From: Macrostomum hystrix
Lineage: Eukaryota; Platyhelminthes; Macrostomidae
NCBI GenBank assembly: GCA_950097015.1
Contig: CATNEN010000039.1
Span: 10,200,001-10,264,000, forward strand
Length of the DNA: 64,000 bases
Reading direction: 5' to 3'
Both the position numbers and the translations under genes were made by a program. Positions 31,774 to 44,600 of the stretch are shown here, in pieces; within the stretch, counting starts at the first letter, position 1; each line of letters starts with the position of its first letter. The notes under the pieces are model-generated. The model made no database searches. It saw only the letters and a list, made by a program, of their open reading frames with translations, and was not told the DNA's origin.

Positions 31774-32198
31774 CAGTGTGCAAATTCTTAAAATTTGGGT
31801 TAATTCGCAGATTCGAGGTAAGGTAACCAGAGTGAGTTACAAAGGTCAGAGTCGAGAAAAGGATTCAAAGGAACAATCGAACGAGAAACGAAAAAAAATT
31901 GAATTCAGTCAACAGATAAACAAAATATACAATTAAAATGTAAAAAGTCACAAAAATACTAATAAATGACTAAAGAGATAGTAAAAAACCTATAAACAAT
32001 GACAAATAGGAAATTTATACAAACGGGTAATTGGGGTAAACAAGCCACTTGTAATAGAAGTAACGGACTCACAAAAAGTCCATTCCGTTACCAAGTCCGT
32101 TACCTAACAAAAAAAGTAACTTCCGGTAGTAACGCTTCTAAAAAACGTAACTTCCGGTAGTAACGGAGGAACGGAGGAACGGAAGTTGCCCAACACTG

Positions 32199-32206
32199 CA
32201 AATTAC
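32199..32206. repeat. Right 8-bp target-site duplication of hAT
   Basis: CAAATTAC, identical to the octamer at 28151-28158. Confidence 0.95.
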
Positions 32207-32557
32207 TGTGCATAATGACTCTAATTGACAAAATGTTTATATTGTTACTAATTATTCTAAAGTAAAAGATTTAAATTATTGAATACTTCATTATAGGCCT
32301 AATGATACTGGACATATGGCTAAACTAGTAGCAATAAAAATGTGACAGATTCCATGGTCAGATTCCAATTTTGTTTAGCAAGGTTAACATTTTAGTACTA
32401 TCATTATTATGATTATTTTAATTATTTGAAATTATGTGATTGCTTGAAAAATTAAAATTTATACTTTATTTATATACCTAAAAATAAAATATACTCTGAT
32501 GGAATTTTACCAATATTCACTCCAGCTAACTGTGACCACTTAAGTGGAACTACTATT

Positions 32558-32820
32558 ATGCAATCATCAGTGGAGCAGAACCTTGACTATTGCGATAGTG
32601 GCTTTGGCAAGGAGGACTGGCTGCCACTAATGAATTCTGTCGGCATAGGAGGCTTCACAAGCATTGCAACTGACATTGGCTTGAGCTATGGCACACTTGC
32701 CAGCCAGCTCAGTGCCCAGGAGCAAATTGGCACTGCGGACGTTGCTGTGGGCCCGCAGCAGCAGCCGCAGACTGTACTACAGAAAAAGAAAAGGCGAGCT
32801 AGCCAGCAGGATGGCGGCGA

Positions 32821-32852
<32 letters not shown>

Positions 32853-33633
32853 GCACTGTCAAGAAGAAAAAGAAGGTAAGAACAAAATATAGCAAATACT
32901 TTTGTTACATTCTGTCCTTGTCCATTTTTGAGACTAACATTCTTCAACATTAAACTGGTATAGATTACCTTATTCTTGAGCTTTTGCTTTCATTTATTCC
33001 CTCCCCATTCCTGTTAGTCCAGCTACTTTTAGCTTTGGGGAAGAAGCTGAATTCCCAGCCAATTTAACCAACTTTTGCATTTAGGTCAAGGCGGCCGTTT
33101 CTGTCGAACATCCGTTGACATCCAGCAGCGACTTTGCTGGCGACGTCCAGGACGACAATAACGACGATGACAGCGGCAGCGTCGGCAGCGGCACCGAAGG
33201 GCGGCACAATCAGCGATTCACTGAGCTGCAGCGTGCCGCACTGGAGTCAGTGTACGCCACCGCCAAGTACCAGAGCCCCTCTGATCGAGCCATCCTGGCA
33301 TCCAGCATCGGCGTGACGGCGAACCGCGTCGCCGCCTGGTTTCAACGTAGACGCTGGCGCGATAGGCGCCGTCTAGGCCTTCAAGGCCGCCTGCCGGACT
33401 GGGTGCCGCCGCCGCCGCAGCGACAACAGTCGGCAGCATCGGAGGCATCATTGAGTCCGACTGCGCCAGTGCCCGTTGTCGCGTCCTCTCTGCCGCAGCT
33501 GCCGGCCGACGGGGTCGCCATGGCAACAGGCCTGACAACGCGGCCGACGGCGCCAGTGCTACCATCAGGCCAGCAGCCTCCAGTGCGGGTCACGCTGCCG
33601 CCAATTTCCTCTCTGCTGTCGTTGTGGCATTAG
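32558..33633 (+). CDS. Divergent homeobox protein with Arg at homeodomain position 51
   Basis: Exons 32558-32875 and 33085-33633 join in phase 0 (288 residues). The homeodomain covers about residues 144-203: Phe8, Leu16, Trp48, Phe49, Gln50 and Arg53 are in place. The recognition helix reads AAWFQRRRWRDRR, so position 51 is Arg (codon CGT) instead of the near-invariant Asn. Before it are a poly-Ala run, lysine clusters (KKKRR, KKKKK) and an acidic DDNNDDD stretch. After it is a Pro/Ala-rich tail. The product is presumably a nuclear DNA-binding regulator, but base contact by Asn51 would be lost. I cannot assign a class. An acceptor (TTCACTCCAG, ending 32525) lies 32 bases before the ATG and may be a trans-splice site; the frame is open back to it, so an upstream coding exon is the alternative. 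Confidence 0.82.
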
Positions 33634-33779
33634 CTCGCTGCAGAGCACGCGAATACAAGCTTAGTGGTTGTTATCCCTTCTAACACTTTGTTCCCATTGA
33701 GAATCTGAGATTTCTGGAAGATTGGGGCTAAGAATTTCGCGAAGGCTTGGAAACCCTGCCAGTTCTGCAATGTTACCTG

Positions 33780-34215
33780 GATCAGCAGGTTCAGCAGCCA
33801 CCCTCAGATCCTCAGGTTCAGCAGCCACCCTCAGATCCTCAGGTTTAGCACACTCAGATCCTCAGGTTCAGCAGCCACCCTCAGATCCTCAGGTTCAGCA
33901 TCCACCCTCAGATCCTCAGGTTTAGCACACTCAGATCCTCAGGTTCAGCAGCCACCCTCAGATCCTCAGGTTTAGCACACTCAGATCCTCAGGTTCAGCA
34001 GCCACCCTCAGATCCTCAGGTTTAGCACACTCAGATCCTCAGGTTCAGCAGCCACCCTCAGATCCTCAGGTTCAGCATCCACCCTCAGATCCTCAGATTC
34101 AGCAGCCACCCTCAGATCCTCAGGTTCAGCACACTCAGATCCTCAGGTTCAGCAGCCACCCTCAGATCGTCAGGTTCAGCACCCTCAGATCCTCAGGTTC
34201 ATCACCCTCAGATCC
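33780..34215. repeat. ~18-26-bp minisatellite downstream of homeobox gene
   Basis: Units alternate between CCTCAGATCCTCAGGTTCAG followed by CAGCCA and a shorter form with TTTAGCACA. They form a composite higher-order repeat. The array starts about 150 bp past the stop codon. Confidence 0.9.
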
Positions 34216-34770
34216 TCTGTTTATCTCCCAGTTCAGTAAACTCGTTTAGTTTTCAGTTTAGTTTTATTTTGACTTTTCATTCCAGACTGTGTGCGATGTT
34301 TTATTGTTCATTTTTATCTGTCTTTTAGAGAACTGGTTTCCCTAGTTTCTGCTTTTGTTACCAGCGGCCATGTTGCTCGCATGTTGTCGATGTTGTGTGG
34401 TGCTGTCGAGTTGTTTAATTTTAGGCCTAGCTCTCTGATTAATGATCTGGTAGCTCATTCCGTGTTCCCCGCTTGTCTAACATTTTACGCTATTCATTTT
34501 TAATAGCGCAAGGCTCAATTTCTTGCTATTAAATCGAACACAGCTCAGTATTTGTGCTAATCATCATTTTTTTTGTTTTTTTGTCGAGACGGACAAGTTG
34601 TCCTCTCGAATGCACACTTTGTTGGCAGAAAAAGCAGCCAAAGCAACATATTAAAATAACTTTTTGTCGCGTCAAAGCTTCAACTACTTTTGTTGTTTGT
34701 TTTACTTTGCGCTAATTTAGATAAAATTCTGTGCTGGTCACACACTGGGTTTAAGTCTGCTTGCAGCACT
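34216..34770. other. Intergenic, no gene seen
   Basis: T-rich single-copy sequence between two arrays. Short open frames have no supporting features. Confidence 0.45.
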
Positions 34771-34784
34771 GTAAATCAACTCTA

Positions 34785-35110
34785 ATTTTCAGAGACCCAA
34801 AAATCAACTCTGAGATTCAGGGACCCCCAAAAATCAACTCTGAGATTCAGGGACCCCCAAAAATCAACTCTGAGATTCAGGGACCCCCAAAAATCAACTC
34901 TGAGATTCAGGGACCCTCAAAAATCAACTCTGAGATTCAGGGACCCCCAAAAATCAACTCTGAGATTCAGGGACCCCTCAAAAATCAACTCTGAGATTCA
35001 GGGACCCCCAAAAATCAACTCTGAGATTCAGGGACCCCCAAAAATCAACTCTGAGATTCAGGGACCCCAAAAATCAACCCTGAGATTCAGGGACCTCCAA
35101 AAATCAACCC
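34785..35110. repeat. 30-bp minisatellite (first of a pair)
   Basis: About 11 copies of a 30-bp unit containing AAAAATCAACTCTGAGATTC. It passes without a gap into the next array; the shared GAGATTCAGGGA core shows that the two are related. Confidence 0.93.
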
Positions 35111-35725
35111 TGAGATTCAGGAACTCCTTAACCGTGAGAGATTCAAGAAACCCCCAATTAACCGTTAGAGATTCACGGAACCCCCAATCAACCGTGAGAG
35201 ATTCAGGGAACCCCCAATCAACCGTGAGAGATTCAGGGAACCCCCAATCAACCGTGAGAGATTCAGGGAACCCCCAATTAACCGTGAGAGATTCAAGGAA
35301 CCCCCAATTAACCGTGAGAAATTCACGGAACCCCCAATCAACCGTGAGAGATTCAGGGAACCCCCAATCAACCGTGAGAGATTCAGGGAACCCCCAATTA
35401 ACCGTGAGAGATTCAAGGAACCCCCAATTAACCGTGAGAAATTCACGGAACCCCCAATTAACCGTGAGAGATTCACGGAACCCCCAATCAACCGTGAGAG
35501 ATTCAGGGAACCCCCACTCAACCGTGAGAGATTCAGGGAACCCCCAATTAACCGTGAGAGATTCAAGGAACCCCCAATTAACCGTGAGAGATTCACGGAA
35601 CCCCCAATTAACCGTGAGAGATTCACGGAACCCCCAATCAACCGTGAGAGATTCAGGGAACCCCCAATCAACCGTGAGAGATTCAGGAAAGCCCCAATCA
35701 ACCGTGAGAGATTCAGTGACCCTCC
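35111..35725. repeat. 30-bp minisatellite (second of a pair)
   Basis: About 20 copies of a 30-bp unit containing AACCGTGAGAGATTCAGGGA. Long open frames on both strands exist only because the period is a multiple of three. Confidence 0.95.
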
Positions 35726-36429
35726 AATCGATTGAGTTTACGGTCATCAATCTTGATCAACTCTCACATTTTCCCGTATTCATTTTAAGTTTACGTTTCC
35801 TAACTAAATTGTTTAGATTTTTGAGCCAACTTTGTCGCACACGTTCGAGTGCAGGAAAATTGTGTCAAGGTTGGAAAATTTGACAAAAATCCCAGAACAA
35901 ATCGCAAGTTTTTTCACAGAATCCTTTTTTATGTCCTAGCTTTATTGAATCGCGCATTTTTGTGTGAGTTGTGTTTCCCCAGATCCCATGATAGCTCAAC
36001 TGAGTAAACTATTGCTTACACAACATGTACAAGTAATATAATTTATTAGCGATCTAGAATCGCTTGCAGTTGCGGTTGCTTCCAAGATAAAAGTTGCCTT
36101 GTTCATCGAGATCTGTTCAGTTGTTCTTTTTCACTCGTCCTTGTCATCTATCACCGCTTACTACTATTAGTAAAGACGCCCAGGTGTTTAGATATTCTAT
36201 TTTCCAGCTCTTTTGTGTTGTAAATAACTCGTATTTCGAGTGTTTTATCGATCGTGTGTTGGTTGGCGCGTTTCGTTGAAGAGGGCCTAGAAACTAATCC
36301 AGAAAGTAACAAGAGTTGCACTTTTCTGTTTTAATAAGTGCATCTATCAGATGCCTGAATTCAGCAAATCCACTCTTGCTCGCTTCTCTTTGACTTGATT
36401 CTTCTTTTGCAAGTACAGATTGACAGGAA
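35726..36429. other. Intergenic, no gene seen
   Basis: AT-rich sequence with no coding frame or RNA gene that I can support. Confidence 0.45.
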
Positions 36430-37265
36430 GACAGGCTGAAGGGCATGAGGAGACAGACTGAAGGAGAGAGGAGACAGACTGAAGGAGAGAGGAGACAGAC
36501 TGAAGGAGAGAGGAGACCGGCTGAATTAGAGAGGAGACCGGTTGAATTAGAGAGGAGACCGGCTGAATTAGAGAGGAGACCGGCTGAATTAGAGAGGAGA
36601 CCGGCTGAATTAGAGAGGAGACCGGCTGAATTAGAGAGGAGACCGGTTGAAAGAGAGAGGAGACAGACTGAAGGGATGAGGGAGACAGGCTGAAGGAGAG
36701 AGCAGACAGACTGAAGTAGAGAGCAGACAGACTGAAGGGATGAGGGAGATAGGCTGAAGGAGAGAGCAGACAGACTGAAGGAGAGAGCAGACAGACTGAA
36801 GGAGAGAGCAGACAGACTGAAGGGATGAGGGAGACAGGCTGAAGGAGGGAGGAGACCGGCTGAAGGAGAGAGGAGACCGGCTGAAGGAGAGAGGAGACAG
36901 GCTGAAGGAGAGAGGAGACAGACTGAAGGAGAGAGGAGACCGGCTGAAGGAGAGAGGAGACAGGCTGAAGGAGGGAGGAGAGGAGACCGGCTGAAGGAGA
37001 GAGGAGACAGACTGAAGGGATGAGGGAGACAGACTGAAGGGATGAGGGAGACAGACTGAAGGAGAGAGGAGACAGACTGAAGGAGAGAGGAGACAGACTG
37101 AAGGAGAGAGGAGACAGACTGAAGGGATGAGGGAGACAGACTGAAGGAGAGAGGAGACAGACTGAAGGAGAGAGGAGACAGACTGAAGGAGAGAGGAGAC
37201 AGACTGAAGGAGACAGGAGACTGAAGGAGAGGAGACAGACTGAAGAGGAGAGGAGGACAGGCTGA
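36430..37265. repeat. 21-bp purine-rich minisatellite
   Basis: About 38 units of GACTGAAGGAGAGAGGAGACA (21 bp, quoted with one base of the next unit) and variants, almost pure purine on the plus strand. Such a tract could adopt triplex structure. The 336-codon Ser/Leu-rich minus-strand frames are artefacts. Confidence 0.93.
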
Positions 37266-37269
37266 AGCG

Positions 37270-38690
37270 AACCCGAGGCGAAAATAATAAGCAAAAAGGA
37301 ACAAGTCGGATAAAATTCACAATTAGAGTCAACTGACAGTAAAGTAGGACAGTACAAAGCAAACGTTGCTGAGAGAAGAAAATGTGCACTTTTTATTTAA
37401 AGTAAACAAAGCACATTGTTGCTGCAGGCATGTGCACTGCGGGATAGAAAAGATCCGTCTATAAAACTTTTCAGTAGTTAAAAAGCAGTGCCAAAATTGC
37501 AACTTATCCAGTGTTTTGTTTTTTTACTAAACTGCTGCATTTAGTTAGATTAATCACACGCAGAGAGCGAAAAGATACAAAATATTAAACTATTTCCAAG
37601 TAGAAAAAATCAGTTTTTTCTAAGCGAGGCAAGTGCGCAACTGACTACTGACTACTCCGACTATGAAAGTAGTCTCGGATAGATTACCCATGATAATTTC
37701 TACTATATAACAGGGCACGACTAAAAGAAGACAGATTGTCGTACAATGAAGGGGCAGTGCGAACTGGCACTGTTATGCGACAGGTGCATATACAGGTACA
37801 AGCAAAAAAGTAGGCAAGGCAGCATAAGCTAGCGCCGATATTTAAATATTTGCAAGCAAAAAACACCAGCTCTAAACGCACAATTGCAAAATCTATAAAA
37901 TTTCACAACCAGAAAAGCGTTGAAAACACGGGATTTTAGAATTGTTAGGACTGCCTATAATATCAACTAGCTAAATTTATAACAGATTCAAAAAAGCAGA
38001 AAAGAAAAAAAGTTATTAAAAATCTATACAACTCTGACTAGGATAGGCAGCAAACGGGGAAAAACTAAAAAGCGAGCCTTTCGAAAGTAGCGCATGGTAC
38101 TACTGCCAGCTGGCGAGACTAGTAGGCAATAGGAAACATTGCAAGCGAAATTGTTGCTAACTGGTAAATTAGCAATATAGTTCTCCGCTATATATAAATT
38201 AGTCAGTTTTGTACCTGTAAATGCAGTGCACAGATAAAAATAATTTGTTAATCCGAAGCAGGCGATCAGCGTGACAAAAATATGAACAAATCACAGCTCA
38301 TGCTCGAGCGCGCTTGCTGCTCAAATTTAACTGTGAATGGACCTTTCAAAGAATCGAGATACAAGAAAGTTTCTAATCGTGTTAAACGTTCTACGATTAA
38401 TATCGATAAGTAACGAATATCTAAAATGTAAAAATCAAACGATTTTCGCTACATATCGGGACTTTTACTAATTTGCCTAATTTGAGATTCAGTTATTTTC
38501 GTGACATAAACTGAGATTAGATGAATATGGGAAAGACAAGCTATGGGATTCCGTGGATAAGGTTGAAATTCACGATGAGACGATTTACGATTTCTATACA
38601 CAAGATGATACGCCTACTACGACTGAAACTAGTTTGCTAGCAATATACGAATTCTCATATTTTTCGCTACATATCGGCCCATTTGACCAG
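37270..38690. other. AT-rich intergenic region downstream of the MTUS-like gene
   Basis: No gene is seen. It should contain the 3' end of the minus-strand MTUS-like transcript, but I could not pick a convincing polyadenylation signal. Confidence 0.45.
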
Positions 38691-38693
38691 CCT

Positions 38694-41600
38694 TCAGCCA
38701 GCGCCGTCTCCGCTGTGCCAGGCGGTAGCGGCGGTGGCGATGGTCTTCCGTTTTTCCCGATCGTGTCGAATGCCCCGACTGTAAAGCGAGCGAGTCATAA
38801 CGCCAGACACTGGTATCTGAGGCTGCTGCTGCTGCTGCTGCTGCTGACTGTCGTTCGACAGAGGCGGAGTGTTTGACAGAGACCTGGGCGAGTGGACGGA
38901 GGACAATCAATCTTGAATCGGCACTGTAGCGAGCGAGTCTCTTCATATCCATTAAATATCATAGTTTATCTCACCATATCCATCGAATCTCATAGTTTAT
39001 CTCACCCTATCCATCTAATCTCACAGTTTATCTCAGCCTATCCATCTAATCTCACAGTTTATCTCACCCTATCCATCTAATCTCACAGTTTATCTCAGCC
39101 TATCCATCTAATCTCACAGTTTATCTCACCCTATCCATCTAATCTCACAGTTTATCTCACCATATCCATCGAATCTCATAGTTTATCTCACCCTATCCAT
39201 CTAATCTCACAGTTTATCTCAGCCTATCCATCTAATCTCACAGTTTATCTCACCCTATCCATCTAATCTCATAGTTTATCTCACCATATCCATCCAATCT
39301 CACAGTTTATCTCACCATATCCATCTAATCTCACAGTTTATCTCACCTTATCCATCTAATCTCATAGTTTATCTCACCCTATCCATCTAATCTCACAGTT
39401 TATCTCAGCCTATCCATCTAATCTCACAGTTTATCTCACCCTATCCATCTAATCTCATAGTTTATCTCACCATATCCATCCAATCTCACAGTTTATCTCA
39501 CCATATCCATCTAATCTCACAGTTTATCTCACCTTATCCATCTAATCTCATAGTTTATCTCACCCTATCCATCTAATCTCACAGTTTATCTCACCCTATC
39601 CATCTAATCTCATAGTTTATCTCACCCTATCAATCTAATCTCACAGTTTATCTCACCCTATCCATCTAATCTCATAGTTTATCACACCCTTACCAACCAA
39701 TCCGATACTTTGCCCCAGTTTGTTTTGTGATCAGTACTCACAGGCTGGCCATGCTCTGACTCATGTAGCTGTGCTCAAGCGCCTCCATTTTGAACTTTAA
39801 CTCTTCGTAGTTCATGCTGAGCCGACTCTTGGCCTTGTTTTCCTGATCGAATTTGCGCAACAGCAGCTGGTGCTTCTCGTGCAGTAGCCTGCAGGATGAA
39901 GGGAAGCGTGGCTCTATACTTTTCAGGATCTACGCCTTGGCTGGGATGCCATTATCTAGTAGTCCTTGGTCAACCAGTTGGAATGCTATTATCTAGTAGT
40001 CCTTGGTCAACCAGTTGGAATGCTATTATCTAGTAGTCCTTGGTCAACCAGTTGGAATGCTATTATCTAGTAGTCCTTGGTCAACCAGTTGGAATGCTAT
40101 TATCTAGTAGTCCTTGGTCAACCAGTTGGGATGCTATTATCATGTAAATAACTCACTTCTCATTCTCAGTTTTCATGGCCAGTATCGCCTCCAGATTCTC
40201 AATCTTGCACTGCATCTGCACCGTCCGTTCTCGCAGCTCCTTGACCCCAGCCAGCCGCTCCTCCACCTCCATCCGCTGGCGTCGAAGTTCGGACACCTCG
40301 CGGGTGCGCAGCTCCAGAACAGACTTTAGCGACGCGATCTCGTCAGGCAGGTGGCGATAGCTAGCTAGTGCGGCCTAGAAAGAGGCGAAAGTGGGTGGCA
40401 GATTGAGTAGATGGATGGCAGATTGAGTAGATGTATGGCAGATTGAGTAGATGGATGGCAGATTGAGTAGATGGATGGCAGATTGAGTAGATGTATGGCA
40501 GATTGAGTAGATGGATGGCAGATTGAGTAGATGGATGGCAGATTGAGTAGATGTATGGCAGATTGAGTAGATGGATGGCAGATTGAGTAGATGGATGGCA
40601 GATTGAGTAGATGTATGGCAGATTGAGTAGATGGATGGCAGATTGAGTAGGTGTATGGCAGATTGAGTAGATGTATGGCAGATTGAGTAGGTGGACGGTA
40701 GATTGAGTAGGTGGACGTTAGATTGAGTAGGTGGGTGGCAGATTGAGTAGGTGTATGGCAGATTAAATTAGACGGGTGGTAGATGAGTAGGTGTATGGCG
40801 CACTGAGTAGGCAGGTCGCAATTTGAGTAGGTGGGCACCTGTAATTCCGCCACCTCGGCCGCTGTTGCCGCGGATTGTGGTTGCTGCATCTGCAACAGTG
40901 GAGCAATTGGACGCTCGTCTCCATCAATGATCGATGAGGAGCGGAATGAGGATGACTGCTGCTGTCTGTTGCTGCGTCTCAGTTGAATGGTCGATTCAGG
41001 CAGCTCAGAACCGTCTTCTGTAACTATGGGTGGAGCTTCCGCATCCGCTGCGCCAGTTTCCACATTTTCCCGACCAGATTCGGAATCCACTGTCTGACAG
41101 CTGGCATCCACAGACTGGTGAGTGCTTGCATCAATTGAGATGGGCTCCGTGTTTGACGCCACAGATGAATATTCTTTAGTCGGTGGTCGAGCTTTTAACT
41201 CTTCCTGGAAAATTATTTTTAAATAGAGTTAAAAAAAATTACGGGTTAAAACAACTACTTCTGTAATTAAGAAATTTACCTCAAGCTTAGACTCCGCCAC
41301 CGCAACCTTCTCAGCCATAGTGGAGCACTGGAATTGGGCCATAGACAATTGGCTCTGCAGCTCGGCGATCGCCGCCTCGTATTTGTTGGCCAGATCGTTT
41401 AACTTAGCCGAATGGCGGCGCTCCGTGTCTGAAATAAAAAAAGGACAACAATATCCGCATCAGCCTACTGACACAAGTAGCAAGTAAGAAACCGGCTCCC
41501 ACCTTGCAGCGTCTTTGCCTCCTGCTCTAATAGTGATTTCAATTCGCGACTGTGCAGAGCCAGCTGTTGCTCCAGGGTTGCCTGGTGCTGAATAGCCAGG

Positions 41601-44600
41601 TTGGAGAGCTGCGGAAAAATTTAATAATAAACACAATGTCCGCTTGAGGCAACATAAAGACAGAATTACATAGACCCGAGGGAGTGGGACCTACCTGAAG
41701 GACAAGGTGACAAGTAGAACTAAACCCACCTGAAGTATAAGGAAACCCACGGTACTGAAATTTTCATCTGTTGAGAAGCCACCTGAAGGGATGTTTATCA
41801 GTTGAGAGCCAACCTGAAGGGTTTTTTATCACAGAAGGAACCCACTTGAAGGGATATTCGCCAGCAGCAAACACTCCTAAATGTGCAGCGGGAGTCTACG
41901 CAGCTCACCTGCTCAGCGTGCACAGCCCGCAGTGCTGCCAGCTCCGCTTTCGCCCGCTCGGCTAGAGCTCGCCGCTCATCCTCCAATTGTCGCCGCAGTT
42001 GGTCCACAGTTCGTTGCAATTTTTGCGCATTAAAGCCGTCAATGCTGGCTGCGTAGCCGCAAACAACGGCGAGAGCTTGGACGGCTACGGCGAGACGGCG
42101 CGATTCTGACAGAGCAATGCTGAGCTCGCGTTGCGACTCGGATAAAGCGGCCGCGGCGGCGGCGGCTGCGGCGGTGGCGGCTGAAGCGGAGGCGACAGAG
42201 ACTGAAGGAGTGCTGCGGCCAGAGGCGAGTGAGGCCGAGATTGACTCCCGCCTGACTGAAGCGGCGTCGCTGTTTGACGGCTGCACGACATTGAGGAATT
42301 ATACACGTTTTAGAGTACATGGGTGGCACTAGCAGACAGGTCTGGCGCAACCATCTCATTATGTAGCAGCTAAGGCAGTTAATCCTCATTGGTTGGCAGG
42401 CAGTTCAGGCAGCCATTCCCTCATTGGTGGGCTAGCAGTTCAGGCAGCCATTCCCTCATTGGTGGGCTAGCAGTTCAGGCATCCATTCCCTCATTGGTTG
42501 GCTAGCAGTTCAGGCAGCCTTTACCTCATTGGTTGGCTAGCAGTTCAGGCAGCCTTTACCTCATTGGTTGGCTAGCAGTTCAGGCAGCCTTTACCTCATT
42601 GGTTGGCAGGCAGTTCAGGCAGCCTTTACCTCATTGGTTGGCAGGCAGTTCAGGCAGCCTTTACCTCATTGGTTGGCAGGCTGTTCAGGCAGCCTTTACC
42701 TCATTGGTTGGCAGGCAGTTCAGGCAGCCTTTACCTCATTGGTTGGAAGGCAGTTCAGGCAGCCTTTACCTCATTGGTTGGCAGGCAGTTCAGGCAGCCT
42801 TTACCTCATTGGTTGGCAGGCAGTTCAGGCAGCCTTTCCCTTATTGGTTGGCTAGCTATTCAGTTAGCCATTCTCTCATTGGTTGGCTAGCAGTTCAGGC
42901 AGCCATTCTCTCATTGGTTGGCTAGCAGTTCAGACAGCCATTCTCTCATTGGTTGGCTAGCAGTTCAGACAGCCATTCTCTCATTGGTTGGCTAGCAGTT
43001 CAGACAGCCTTTCCCTCATTAGCTGGTCCAACTTACCCTTCTGCCAGCGCTGTCCTTGCCAGTTGCCCTGGCATTGGTGCCTGGTGCAGCAGGTGTTGCA
43101 GATGAAACACTCTTCTTTGTTGTAGTCGCTTTTTCTGCCGCTGCTGTTGATGTTTTCGTTTTTGCTGCCTGTGCAGCTGTCGCCTTGGCAACAGCACCTA
43201 CGCGACTATTTGAAGCGACTATGGTTGACAAGCGATGCGCGTCAGTCTTTGATGAAGCATCTGAAGCAGTTGTTTTGCCTGATTTTGCTGCTGCAGCAGT
43301 TCTTTGATCCGGGACAGAGCTGCGAGCTAATGAGAAATAGGAAAATAGTGGCACATTTATTTACAGCGGATATGTGCCGACCCACCTCAAAAAATGAGAT
43401 TTTTTTGCAAAAAAAGTTTGGTCCAGAGCAGCTTTAGTCTAGCTACCAAATCGTTGGCAAATGCTAGGGATCGTAAATACTCGTAAATTTGCTGTGATCA
43501 TATCAAATAGGAGACCAGATCATATCATATTATATCATATCAAATAGGTGACAAGGACAACTAGAATCGCTCAGTATAAAACCATATATCCTTATCAGTT
43601 CAATAACATAATAATTGACAATATAATCAACAATAGGCCCCAACATGGTTACAAAGCTTTAAAAACTCACAAGAAGCAATCGAAGACTTTCTAGAAGAAG
43701 CCTGGGACACAGCGCTAATCGGCCTAGCGTTGCTGTTGCTGCTGCTGCTGCCTAGACGAGTAGCTAAAGTCTTCGGAGCTGCAGAAACGCTGCTTCTAGC
43801 TGGCACAGCAGCCACAGTCGGTTTCGCCAAGGCGGACATTGGTGCCCTCCTGCCTGAGGCAGCAGTCGCCATTGTTTTAGTCAGCGACGGTCTCCGAGCC
43901 AGTTCAACTGCGCAAAATCGATTAATGAGCTTTGATTTGCAAACTAGACAGTGACACCAGATTGAGCAGAACAGATTTCAACTAGCTAAATAATATAGAA
44001 ATGAGTCTTGGTAGGTCCCTGATAAGATAAGGTAAAGAGCTGGCCTGTATTTCACGGCTCACAGCTCCGCGCTGTCCATAAGCTTACAGAACCAGAAGTT
44101 AAATATAATGCAAATTTAGACTCCACTATGTCCGTACCAGTGTGCCACCGCTTCTCAGACCCGCAATACACAGTTCTAGACTGCGCCGTACACATATATT
44201 TATAGCATAGCTCACCCTGGTTGGTTAATGCAGCCGGTACTGAGACAATTAATGAATTATTTATATATGAACAATTTTATTTGCCAACTATTGGGTAAAG
44301 CGTGCCCAGAGATTGATTGCCTGAACATTGCTAGTTTGGCAGAGGGGAAAACCTGTAAAGTAAATTAATGTGTCAAGATTCTTAACAACTACTGATCAGC
44401 CAGAGAGTAGTATATTTACTCCCAACCCGACAATTTCATACCTATACAGAATATTTCGCTATTTGACTATCAAAAACACTGACAAACTTATTCTCATACG
44501 GAAACTTCACACTCACTCCGAAAACTTTAATCTCACACCTAAAACATCACTCTTACCCCGAAAACTTCCCACTCACTCCGAAAACTTCCCACTCCCTCCG

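Larger units (their letters stand above)
28159..32198 (-). mobile_element. Complete autonomous hAT DNA transposon (4,040 bp)
   Basis: The ends are perfect 13-bp terminal inverted repeats, CAGTGTTGGGCAA at 28159-28171 and its complement at 32186-32198. They are flanked by an identical 8-bp duplication. Both subterminal regions carry many copies of AAGTAACTTCCGTTAC-type motifs in varied orientation, as expected for transposase-binding sites. The single gene is an intact four-exon hAT transposase on the minus strand. Perfect ends, perfect duplication and an open frame point to a recent insertion that may still be mobile. The element lies about 330 bp upstream of the homeobox gene. Confidence 0.96.

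Noticed and set aside
36294-37304. Membrane-like Ser/Leu protein on the minus strand
   Set aside because: Hydrophobic pattern comes only from the 21-bp purine repeat; no unique region supports it.
34761-37389. Several 170-340-codon frames on both strands
   Set aside because: They are translations of 30-bp and 21-bp minisatellites, with equal length on opposite strands and no unique sequence.
43019-43319. Alternative acceptor at 43320 for the third MTUS-like exon
   Set aside because: It gives the wrong phase and an early stop; the acceptor at 43327 keeps the frame.
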